The translations under genes and the position numbers were made by a program. Shown here in pieces: positions 1 to 11,400 of a stretch of DNA of 64,000 bases; within the stretch, counting starts at the first letter, position 1; each line of letters begins with the position of its first letter. The stretch comes from Plasmopara viticola (lineage: Eukaryota > Oomycota > Peronosporomycetes > Peronosporales > Peronosporaceae): the NCBI GenBank assembly GCA_001695595.3, contig MBPM02000004.1:1116001-1180000 (forward strand), written 5' to 3'. The notes below the pieces were generated by a model, which was given only the letters and a program-made list of their open reading frames with translations, did no database searches and was not told where the DNA came from.

Positions 1-1075
1 CAACTTTTGAGCCAGAAGGTTTAGCGAAACGTGGGTTCTGACCTCTAACATAGCTGTGCAAGTATACAACATTATAAGTTATAATTTGGCGTCGATAAGC
101 TTGCAAATATCTATTCATCCTGACGTGACATGTGGCCAATTAATTAGCATTCTCTATATTAAAAAAGCTTGGATAGCATAGTATATAGGCGTAATTTGCG
201 AGACAGGAGTACACAAAATGGGGTACGATATCGAATTGACGTGTGATATATTTGCTTGGTGAGCATCATGCTTGACAAATACTTTTTTTGTGACGGATAA
301 CCCTTAGAGGCTTTCTCGATAGTCTTGTTGAAATCTTGTTGTAGAAGTCTTCGTGACCTAGCCTAATACACCGAGGAGGAGGGATCATAAAAGGTCAGTC
401 GATGATAATTTATTTGTGAAAACTCACGAATAATTGACTCAAAGTCGCAAAGGCGGAGAAAGAGATAAATAGATTTTTTCTGCTGTTAAGCTGATTGGTG
501 TGTGTTTTGACAAGAAAATGGAAACAAATAGGCGTTTCCTATAATCTTCGGCGCCAAGGCTATTATTTTTCAACAATATATGGTTTTATAGACACTTTTA
601 CAACACGTTAAGTAACACGCGCAACTAATTGGTCGTGCATACAGACCTTAAAACAGTCACGGGAAAGCTTTTACGATTAGTGCAAACACCACTTGATGAA
701 TTTACTCGAATGATCTTCAAGCACAATCAATACGATCGTGTACTTTCTTAGAGCCTACTCAATGGTGTTTTTATCTGATATGTGCTTGAAGTCTAGGCAA
801 CACCAGTCTTGTTGTTGCAAATATTGGTACTTCCGAGAGTAATTTTGATTTGTCGGGACCGTGCACATTTGAAAATACAACAAAGAGTGATGACACGATA
901 ACTGCGGTTGTCTAGTCGAAGCAAATATATATAGAGGACACAGATTAAGAAAAGATACAAAGGAATGCAGAATATGAAGTGTAGCTCTAACTCTTGATAA
1001 AGCTGTTAGGCGCTAGCTTTAAGACCGGCAATTGATATATGCAAATGGAACTGTTCACAGATTATCTAATGGGAT
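1..1075. other. Unassigned AT-rich stretch, no gene seen
   Basis: No convincing coding region is visible on either strand. Roughly 700-840 resembles 52760-52820 (a shared run around 'cctcaatggtgttt'). Roughly 920-1040 resembles the 3' flank of the effector genes near 48800-48930 and 55990-56120. It is therefore probably decayed repeat or effector-flank DNA. Confidence 0.5.
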
Positions 1076-2590
1076 CTATTCTTGCACCTTCGACTATCTG
1101 TGAAGTGATCTCTAAACTAGTTTAATACGGGCGTCCTTTTTCTGCAATTCTTTAATCCTTCTTAGCAACGGAGCGGGCGATGTTTCTCCATTCGTCCATT
1201 TGTTTTGCAACAAAGATATCACATTGTTGATGGCCCTTTCAATACTATTCTTTCCGCGAGCCTACGATACACCATGAAATTTTCAACCTGATCTTGATAC
1301 CCGCAACATCAAAAATTTTAGATACAAGAGTATTATAAATAGACTTTGAGATTAGTTTCGACCAGTAAAAGTTCCAACATGAATGGAGAATCGGAAATCA
1401 CCCAAGCAAACTGTTTGAAATTTTCTTTGCGTTGGAGTGCTAAACTACTGACAAATCTTCAAAAGCGCGTGCGTATACTTGAGCCATCTAAAGAGCATTT
1501 CTACTTCATTAAACGAATGCTTTGGATGTAGCAAATAAGCATTGTATCGCCAATAAATGGCCTTGTTTGCATGTCTGCAGCGACAAACGAAACTTCCGTC
1601 GCGAGTGTGAAATACTTATTCGATGTGATCGTCTCGCCTAAAAATACGAAGCTGTTCAATATGTGTAGAAATAATCTTTGCGCAAATATGCCGTAAGGTT
1701 TCCAGCTTGTGTTCTACATTTCCCAACACGTGCTCAAGCGCGTTAGACTCAAACATTGCCCTCGCACGTGGCACTGATAGCATCGACAGCTGTAAAAGAA
1801 TAAAGTCGCCAGCGCGAAAAGTTAAAGCACCAGATTGCACGTACATTTTGACGTAATTAATCAACGCAGTAAACACAGTCATATCGTCAAGATCAACGCC
1901 AACATTGCTCATCACTGAAATGCAAGACACTAAAAATGGTAGTTAGTGATTTCGTATACTGAAGCCAAACATCAAGCACGTAATTATTAGAGATCGATTC
2001 CGTGACCATATACGTCGCATCTAAGCTTTTTGTTGATGGTTCGTGTCGATAAGTTTCAAACATTGTCACTGCTTGTAAATATTAATCATACGCTTAACTA
2101 TCGTGAAGCGATAATGTCAATTTTTAACTCCTTCGTGGCTTAAAGTGATTGAGCAGAAGTTTTAAAAGCCTCTTGTCGTCAAATGCTGCGTAATTTAAGC
2201 GTGTGCTGTCCATTTGTCTGTACTTTACAATATAACGGAATCACAAATTAAAGTTTGGGATCGAGAAGTTTGGGGTCGTGGCGCATTGTGGAATATGTCC
2301 ATACCTTAACAAACAAACTTCCGAGATTCATGTATGAGAAAACACTCTCTGGGTTTACTTGTTGTTCCAACAACCATTCGTCCGCTTTCTTTTTCATTGA
2401 TTCCCGATGCGTATGTTCGATTAGTTCCGCAATACATTCCGTACTTGCCTGCGTTCCCAACTCCAGCTCGTTTGAGTTCGCTCCATAAATTTGCAATCAA
2501 CTCGCCTATTTTTTACCTTCGGATCAACCATGTGCACAGCAGAAAATCTAAAAGATGGTTTTCTCTTGCTCCTCCGTTCTTGCCATCAGA
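1076..2590 (-). pseudogene. Decayed LWY-type secreted effector (copy P1), 5'-truncated
   Basis: On the minus strand, pieces of the effector family are readable in several frames. The longest (1616-1930) carries the family core 'DLDDMTVFTA', 'NYVKMYVQSGA' and 'SVPRARAMFESNALEHVLG'. Another piece at 2248-2496 matches the N-terminal third. Frames are broken by several indels and stops. Against the paralog at 14892-16604, the part equivalent to about 16413-16820 is missing. That removes the signal peptide, the first ~60 codons and the 5' leader, with the break near 2589. It is a dead gene, homologous to the first pseudogene of the next duplication copy. What is seen is the homology and the breaks; the effector role is inferred from family resemblance. 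Confidence 0.8.
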
Positions 2591-4270
2591 AAAGCGAGAA
2601 GATGACGTCTGTGTAAAACTTTTTTGAAAAACAACTCGCAACGTAGTCCACTTTATTGTTAAATCCCAAAAGTTAGTAGTAGCTACTGGGTTTCTCGCTT
2701 AAAGATTCAATCAACACTATAAGTCGCAGTTCATAGTCAACTTTTCTTGTATGTATCTTCCTATTGTTTGAAGGCATTTACTTTGATAAAAAACGAGTTC
2801 ATTGACCTAAAACGTGTCCATCGTACTGTGTATGGCTTTGACGCTTCTAAAGCTATCAGTTGTTCTCGAGATTGCTATTTTCACCAGGTCATGAAGCACA
2901 AACTTTGCAAAATGCGATCTTATGTTATGCGAGAAACATTGTACAAAGATCGTTACGTATAATACTTATTATTGATAAAGGCACTAGCAGAGTACAGATT
3001 CTTATTGATTACACGATCTAAATCATTGCTGCTTTGCAGCAGCCAATGAAGTACGCATTTAGTCAGTTTCGTGTGCGAATCCGACGACTGTGGACAAGAA
3101 ATAGATAAAAAAGCCGTGTTGACCCAATGTTTGTATTATGTTATGTTAACAGCCACAGTTTGTATCGATTAATGCGGACAACCGATTTTCTTTGCGACTA
3201 AATTATTTTATAGAATTTACGTGTGTAAGTAATACATCTTCGATTTGAGAGTAGGAGCTGCTGTAGGAAGTACAGTCTTATAAAATCCAGCAGCCCGTAC
3301 TAGATACTGAGGCACTATGACACACCGTTTGACTAGTAATGGGTTGCTGCAAACGGATCAGTGGAAACTGCATTGGTAAAATAGGCTGTTAGGCAACAAC
3401 CAAATGAAATCGCTGCCTTAAAAGTCTAATCAGCTTGGACTCTTCCTCCTTCGCACTCTTATATTTGAAACAAGTGTCTTTGCACGCCAGTATCGTGTTG
3501 CCAATTTTATATCCAAAGTTGTCGCTACTTTGCTTGCCGACCACGCTCGTTGAACTTCAAACAGCTATCTCTCCAGAACAATCTGATGGCATCGCTCTTG
3601 TGAAAGCAGACAACCATTTTTTTTTCATATTTGCTTTTGAGCTTAAACAAAAAGCACGTATCTTTCCTTGTAATGTTGCCAAGATGCGATACACCTCCTT
3701 TCTCGCAAATGCCCCCCCTTCACATTGATGCCATTCAAGTTGTATAAAAAAGTGGCTATTTTAATCACCAAACACGCCTTGGACACGTAAGCGTTCGCAT
3801 TGTGCGTATTTGAAAGTTGTGTCTGAGCAGAAAACCGTCTTGTTTCACACCTTCTGTAAACGGTTGTAAAATCTAATGTGAAACAACGACAGAAGGACTT
3901 TTGATGAGCTATCCCTGGCTCATTGTTCCTGATGTCAATATCCGACGTAAGCTTTAGTACAGATGCAACGTCACTTGATTGACAGAATCGCTCGTTTCTT
4001 GAAGCCGTCACAGTAACAATTACGTGTACGAGCTAAATATGATTTGGTACGAAGCTTGCCTACGTAAGCTAAGCTTGTTCTGCGGGCACAGGGGCGAAAT
4101 TTAAAAAAATAAGGTACAGATGGCAAATATCAGAGCTACATGAATTTCGGCGCGATAGAGCGAAAATATGCGCCGAGGTTTAGATAACAATCGTTCATGT
4201 TCGGGGCCAACAGCAGCGGTTTAGCTATATAGCTTCCCGATAAGGCTTGTGTCTAAAAGTACCGTTAGGT
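2591..4270. repeat. Effector 5'-flank repeat, first copy of the tandem duplication
   Basis: This stretch is colinear with about 16822-18365 (for example 2650-2700 with 16870-16930, 2740-2960 with 16970-17220, and 3880-4160 with 18080-18350). Small ORFs at matching places do not share a consistent reading frame, so I see no gene. The distal part also resembles the upstream flanks of the open effector genes near 51130 and 58310. Confidence 0.65.
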
Positions 4271-5094
4271 TTTGAAATCTTTTTTGTATGTATGGGTCAG
4301 GATGAATTTACTCTGCGATTTATATATTGTATATACTTTATTGAAGCTGAACCTGTTCCTTGATAATATATTCTATACATGCGCTGCTACGTTCTCTTTA
4401 AATCTCCTGGCAACATGCGCTATATTAATTTTAAGCCTCTTTTCCGTAAGATTTAGCTACTTATCTGACTTTTTACTGCTAAGGATTTATCTCGCCGTGG
4501 CATTGCGAGAATATATAAATTTAAGGAAAAAAAGCAAAATATGCAAAGTACGTATTTGTGTATTGCCTCAGTTTAATGATTGTACTCGTAGGGAAGACCT
4601 CACGTGCAGTCGATGAAAAAACAAATAAGGGAATAAGTCTGGATTTGAGCATTCTTCAACTTGTAAATTGTCGCTATTAATAAGCACACATATGTGTCAG
4701 TCGTATCCTCTCTATTTTTAGAACGTCATGGACGGCATCACACAACGCACAGGCAGCCGCACCTACGTGGAGCACTTTGTACTCTGGTATAGCAACAAGT
4801 TTTTCAGGCTTCTTAAAGCTGTGTGTAATGCTTTTGTGGCGCTTTGTTTGCTACACGTCAGTCCGGTCGCGCGTGTCAAGTTGCAGATGATATGACAAAG
4901 TAATATACTGCAATTATCACCATGTAGACACGAATTTGTCTTTATAGATAAAAATTTATGCAATTACTAATAATAATGTAGCCTGCGAGGTACACGAACT
5001 GCGTCAGAAAGTCACTTTTTTTCGTAGTAAAATGCAGACTCGGCTGGCTACTCAAAGCGCACAACCTTATATGTACATATAGGCACTAAGTTAA
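4271..5094. other. Stretch present only in duplication copy 1; no recognised gene
   Basis: This part has no counterpart in copy 2, where the homologous sequence runs from about 18640 to 18860. A 114-residue hydrophobic ORF at 4272-4616 opens with a non-ATG codon and has leucine-rich, low-complexity composition, so it is probably chance. A 16-bp match (gcacaggcagccgcac) links 4749-4764 with about 51846-51861. It may be a later insertion into copy 1 or a loss from copy 2. Confidence 0.4.
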
Positions 5095-7559
5095 TAAATC
5101 TTCAAGAGCAGCCTGTTGTACGCGTCGGATCCGTTAAGACCAGAAGAAGTGAACGATCCCGGACGATCTATTTTAATTAATCCTGCACGTCTTCTCTGTG
5201 TAAGTTTCTGTGTGAACCTATTACGCCTGATTGCACTAGAACGCTCACGCGGATAAAGTAGTCACCTGAGCCATCCAAACGTTATATAATAAAAAAAATA
5301 ATTTCACTTCGCACGGCTCGGCGACTTGAACGCTTCAATGAGACGCTAGCATTGGCAGCTCTCCGTGCTACCGAAAAGCTGAAATACATGATGGTGTTTG
5401 AGCTGTACAAGCAAAATCAATACTCGAGGGCTCCAAGCAGCACTAGCTTGATGATGTGGAGCAGAATTCGAAAACGTTTTCTTCTTCGAAGGTAAGGCAA
5501 ATTCAAATTTCTTTTGTATAAAAATTGGAAACTTTTAAGCTTGATAGACCAGGTCGACCACCTGAGCACTTACCCGCAAAACGTCTCTACCTAAGTTCTA
5601 GTCAAGAAGAACGTGATCCTTGTGACTAATTAATGAGTTTGCCACTCCCCGACCTTCTCAAGGTGACTGCGTTTATAGTCCGCCTATTGTAAGCCCGTTT
5701 TACATCTAACTCTTTATAGTGCACGTCGCGACGATGAAATAGGCGGTTCAATTCGCTCTTTGAGATCTTATCTAATCACTAAGATTTTTAAGACTGATTT
5801 AAACCGCCTCGCCCAACCCTAAGACCCAGAAATATAAAGCTTGTAGACTTGTTGAGCTTTGTGTTGCCTTACAAAGCAACATTCGCTCCTTTTTTTGCGG
5901 TAGAATAGACACATTGTTTATGTCTGTCCCGGATGGAGGCGGTCGATGTAGACGTTGTCTCGCTCAAAGGGAAACGTTGGTTGATTTTGGAGTGAGAGCT
6001 TCTCAATTGGGAAGGTATACATTCTCACGGTGTGTGCGAGGCTGATACATCTAATAAGATCTTCGCGTCTGAAAATTAAACTGCTGTTATAGGAAGAACC
6101 AGCATCTGTGAGCTGCTGGCTGTACCCGCAAATGCTGCGTGGTATTAAAACTTAATTTGAGTATGATTTTTACTGGCACGTTGCAATTTCTGCACGCTGA
6201 CAAGCGATTGCCGTCAAACCAATAGGCTAATTGGTGCTTTACAATAGATCAGCTAACATTGGCTACCATTTGACTGGAGAATGGAAAGGTTCAAGGTCCC
6301 TTTATCGAAGTAAACCTTGTCGCAAAGTTAAAAAGACTGAAGTATTAATTCCCTTTGACATGGTCAAGTATGGCTTGATCCTGGCATAAACAAAGTCACC
6401 CAGAATCTATTAGTTAAGCGTTCCTGCCAATTAATCTTACGTAAATAGTACTTTGAGCTTCTTTAAAATGAATTCCTGGTCATTGAAGAGACTATCATCA
6501 CTTCGAAGGAAGACGTGACAATGTCTTAAAGCCATCCTTCGCGAGTAGCCAAGTTTTGCTAGCAGCACTGGCTGCTGAGGTCTTAAAAGCTAGCTATCGA
6601 TTTACATGAAATATGGTTTTAGTAACACAGTTACGCTAGCAGATAACACTTCATTGGATGATATGATTTCTCAGGTAAGGAAAATCGAAGTACAAAATGC
6701 GGGTAGCAAAACCCCGCAAACGGGTCATTTAAATCTGCAAAGAGCAGAAAGCGGCATAGGAACACAAGACATTAGAGAAATACGGCCGTGAGCGAGGAAC
6801 ATAGCTCCACTAAAAGAAAATTAAAATGCGATCCGAATATAATTTACTGGGCTTCACCAACAATCCGATCAATAAAGAGATTATTCACAGTAATATTTGT
6901 CGGTGTAGTTAGTTGTTTTAAACTGCAGATACGCTTTACTTTGAAATATGTCAGAGCCACTAATACTCGATATCTCGAAGCTCCTGATGTTTTGATTGAC
7001 CAAAACAATGTCTATGAGGTGGCTTGGCCAAGAACAGAAAGCTTTTTAAAACAAAGTCACATCATTCGCTCAAGAAGAAGGTTTTTTGGATCACACTCAT
7101 AGGCACGCCTTTACTCAGAGATCTTGAGCTATCCCAATGATCCGGTATACTCTATACTAAACGGATACTCAGATGGGGTCCACTTATATAATTTTCATCG
7201 AAGAGAGTAGTTTGGTACAAAACTGATCTCGTTTCACGCACGGAACACTGCTTATACGGCAATAGCTACTGTCACGAAATCAATGTCAGCCTTTCATACA
7301 TTTTTTACGGAAAAAAGTCACATGGTGCAAAAGTCACAATCATCGCACCTGTCACCGAGCTTCTGTGTGTAGAAGCCGAACAAAAAGTGGCTACTGTTTT
7401 TTACGAGAGCTGACAGCGGAACGGTTCCTACACCAACAGACATTTGAACGAGCTCCTTAACAAGATGTTTGGGTATGCGCTACACTGTGCACAGGATATT
7501 TAATAATGGGTAAATTAAGTTTTCTCGATATAACAATTATTGAGCATAAAGGTATCCCA
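5095..7559. repeat. Decayed mobile-element DNA, duplication copy 1 (left part)
   Basis: This is colinear with 18860-21130 in copy 2. Clear anchors are 5110-5160 with 18870-18920, 5920-6010 with 19738-19830, and 6788-7100 with 20580-20880. Short ORFs (6606-6791, 6788-7102) are homologous to ORFs in copy 2, but the frames are broken. Because it lies directly upstream of Gypsy RT/RNase H remnants on the same strand, it may be the 5' part of that element. No domain is recognisable. Confidence 0.55.
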
Positions 7560-8410
7560 TGGACGTTGTTGGGGGTGACGCAGAGATTCCTTACCGCCTG
7601 GCAGATATCTAACGGCTTTGGTGTGACCATTACGGGCTTCTTCTCAGGTATATTCTGACAACATATTCGTCCATAATTTCTTTATAGTAGATCAGCCAGC
7701 ACTAGAGATTCCACTTGAATCATTAAAGACAAAATTTCGAGGTCAGAATGCTTAGAAGCCTTAATGTCTGCATGAACATATGTGCCTATTAGTCAGAGAT
7801 TAAGAAAGTTCTTGCCTGCTTCATAAACAGCCTCGACAAAGTGAAAATAGTTTCGGCTTGACTCACGCTACATCTTCAAAGTATGTGAGGAAGTGGTCAG
7901 GCTTAACCATCAGTGCTGGCTCTGCCAGTCTAAAAGCTCATTGAGTGGTGCTAGAGAGCGAGCCATCATCAAGAAGTTCTTTATACCGTCAAAGCCAAAC
8001 TTCAGCAGGCTCAAGAATTGGCTTCACCGAACAAGACAATTTTTCTAGCGTCGTTTGCGATGCTAAGTCATCGACTGTGCGTTATTGCAATTCCAAGAGG
8101 ACATACATGAACAATGCTATCCAGGTAACTCTGGGCTACTAAAAGCCTTTTTTCGTATGTTACACGAATCTAGTTGCCATGAAGTATACACCAATTAAGT
8201 TCGAGTGCATCTTCTTGGTTCTACACCCTTTGCTCTCTATTTTGACGATGATTTTTTTTGATGACGGTAAATTTACTCTTGTTGTTCCACAGAATGACAA
8301 GATGGCTGTCAATCTGAGCTGATTACAAATATTTTTTGATACGAGTATGCCCTTTAACCTTCTTGAAAATGCGCTTTTGCGCAGGACTGATTGTGGTGGA
8401 CTCATTTGAG
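7560..8410 (+). pseudogene. Ty3/Gypsy reverse transcriptase - RNase H remnant (copy 1)
   Basis: The plus strand, read across frameshifts, carries the end of a Ty3/Gypsy RT. 'SDNIFVHN' begins near 7653 where FDDIFVHS is expected, followed by an ALE-type segment. RNase H pieces follow: 'SVVCDA' near 8057-8073 (family VVCDAS), 'VAMKYTPIKF' near 8173-8202 (family LLAMKYALIKF), and an LSQRM-ARWLS-like piece near 8290-8320. The order and spacing match the family. Stops and frameshifts separate every piece, so the element is inactive. In copy 2 the RT part is deleted and only RNase H survives. Confidence 0.7.
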
Positions 8411-11400
8411 GAGGGCTGAAAGCTGCATTGACTTGTAGATTCGTCAGACATAAAGGCCATATGCCTATTTTAAAAGCCTCTTATTGTCGCAGGCTAAGAT
8501 CTAAGAGGTTACAGAAATCCCTTGACAATAGTCGCATCGCTGGTTTCTCATCACCTGCATGTATTCCAAACATTTTCAGCGTAATTTGTCCGCCTTCAGG
8601 ACTTTGTTCTTTTCAAGAGGGATCTGCCATATTCAGTTGCTCTAAACGACGAAGGCAAGAAGTACAATATGTCTTCTGGAGGGCCGATGTAATGAATGCT
8701 TATGGCTGATGGCCTTTAAGCGTTCGACAAATTGTGGAGCTTGAAGCGACTACCCGACGAAGTTCTAACTACTCGTGCTAAGGCGCGCGACTTTCGATAT
8801 AATAAAGATGCGCATGGTTTAACGTGAATCAAGAAATTCATCACTTTCTTTAAATCTCAGAAAATTAGCAGTCTGACCTCCAGAGCAACTTTAAGCGCGT
8901 ACACACGGTCAAACAGTAGCTGCTGCTCCTCACGAAATAACCACAAGGCTGAGACAAAATGGACCTATATTATCTTTTCTCTGCCGTCAAGGTCAGCATT
9001 TCTTTCAGGTGAATTGCGTTGTGAAGACAACGCGCTCTCATGGATTGGAGTTTCGTTTGGTGAGCGACGTAATTATCTCGCCGTTCAAACATCGTGGGAG
9101 CCAATGTAGCGGCTCCGTTACGACTGCTTGGAGGCTGTTACAAATTTAATAGCCGAAAAAATGGTTGCTAAAAATTTAAGCCACGATCTTTTTAATGCGT
9201 GTTGGGGTATGGTAGAAGTTACTTCATACTCGCGCTCGTGTCGTTATTTCCACCGCCTGGCTCTAAATATTGCCAAAGCCCAAAAAGGATCTTGGAGGTG
9301 AGTTGCCTCCGAACACCCACGCAAGCAAGTTATTTTTCAATCTCATGGACGTAGAGCACTTCATCCAGCTGGTCGGGTTTCGGCTTGTAGTACCCCATTT
9401 CAGGATAAGCTCTGAAATTGCAACAGCACGTACTGGAAAATTCCCAATGGGTGTTTACGACTGATTACTCTCGTCTGGTTCCTTCCGACGCCAAGCAAAA
9501 TCGCTATTTAGTTCTACTGAAGTGCAAAAAGCACGCGCACGTTTGCCGACAAATTCCGCTAAAATAGTGTCTTATTGACAACTAAGTTGCGCTATTGATG
9601 CCACGAGAGATGCGTTCCTAGAAGCACGCTAAGTGGTGAGAGTACCTTGGCCAGCACCAGCTGGGTATATATTGTCTTGTATGTCCTCTACTCCTTGCCG
9701 AACTCGCAGTCTAAAAAGTGTTTTTCTCACAGTGTGGCGAGTGCGATGTTTTGTATCTGTTGACATATTACGTAGCTTCTTGCCTACCGCATTAGTTCAA
9801 GACCTATCCAAAAACTGTACCGAGTTTTGTTGTCTACATTTGTTTTCTTCTGGTCTCAACTTTTGAAGCCTCTCCAACAGGACAGATCTTTTGCCTTGTA
9901 ATAACACTAGACGATCCCCTTAAGCGACATTTTTTTCTTTAATGAACTTAAGCTGGACTTACGGCTTCGATTTTAAAACACGACTTTGGGTTACCCCAAA
10001 ACAGGCAGCAAAATGTCAGCTTAGAAGTGCGCATTATTCATTATTTAATACAGTATAATGCCCTCTTTCGCGTGTGGTCGAGGCACCCTTCTTCCAAAAA
10101 TCTGAGCAGCACAATAAAACACAGCAATTACTTCAGTATAATAGATGTATACTGTAATTTAGGTTTAAATATGCTGACACAGCACAGGTAGAATCGGGTG
10201 CGTCGGAATTTATCTTGCGCCAGTAAATGATCGCGGTCTAGCACAAACAGTTGACGAACACTCCACGAGATAGTTAAAAAATTGGACATTTCTTTATTCT
10301 ATGAAGTAGTTGAACCTTTAATGAAAATAGACGTATTCGTAGAACTCAGAAAGTTTAACATCACGTGGTTAATTTTTGTCTTTAACATGAACAAATACAG
10401 CACGCTGGACGATGAAAGCCCGATAGAAAATGTAAGTTCTGACGTTTTCTTGGAAGCAGACTTGACGACGTCCTTAAAAGCTACAGCCAATACCTCTGGT
10501 AGCATTGGCTGACGAAGAAGCTTAAGATAAAACTCTGAGTGTGGGTGGCATTGGTCCACAAACAGTGGGTGACATACGAAGGTAGCATATTTCTTTTTGA
10601 AAATAGTTGAGATGCAATACAAAATTGCCTCTGGGCGTCTCAAGCAACCCCAAGGACTACGGTAATCCGATTTGTAGACTTTGTTGACAGATTGGATGTT
10701 CTAGTGTCACAGCAGGCGCACCAATAGAACGTTATGCAAGAGGAATCTGAGCTTCGAGACCTTGAAGGGCAATGATTTACCTCGAAGGACAATAGTTTGC
10801 TGAGCTGAAAGCGGGTTATAATAAAAGTGGTGTTTTAGAGACGGACGTCCACTTGAGGATCAAATGAGATTTTCTGTCATATAATTGATGCCTTGAAGTA
10901 GCGTCTGGAGAATGATCGTAAAAGTTGTAGCCAAAATAGGGGGCTAGCACTTGAAGTTGACCTTGTGTCAGGCACGAAGTTCTGTGGCTATCATCACCAG
11001 CGTTCAGTGCTCGAAAATAGAGCACACAATTTATGCTTACAATCAGCTATCAGTACAGCGGTGTCTACATAGGCGTCAATTCTGAGAAACGATGTGCTGC
11101 TTAGCAACGCGTTCAAGTGCACCTATTTATAGTGCACTAGACTTGGTAGATATATTCTACCGTGTCCGATTCGGGGATGGAATGTCAATTCCACTGCAAC
11201 TATGACGCCTTTTGGTACGTTATGAGAATGGTCAGTTGTGCTACTAGGACTATCACGTGTCCCAGTGACGAGCTGTTGTCTGCGCATTTTTTTGACGACA
11301 TTATTTTCGCAATTTGCTCTGATGATGATTTATTGGTTGTAAGGAACGCCTATTTAAGGATATGCAAAAAAACATTATGCTTGCATGGGCAAATTTAATG

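Noticed and set aside
4272..4616. 114-residue hydrophobic ORF that could be a membrane protein
   Set aside because: No ATG at the given start, low-complexity leucine-rich composition, no paralog, and it lies in decayed DNA.
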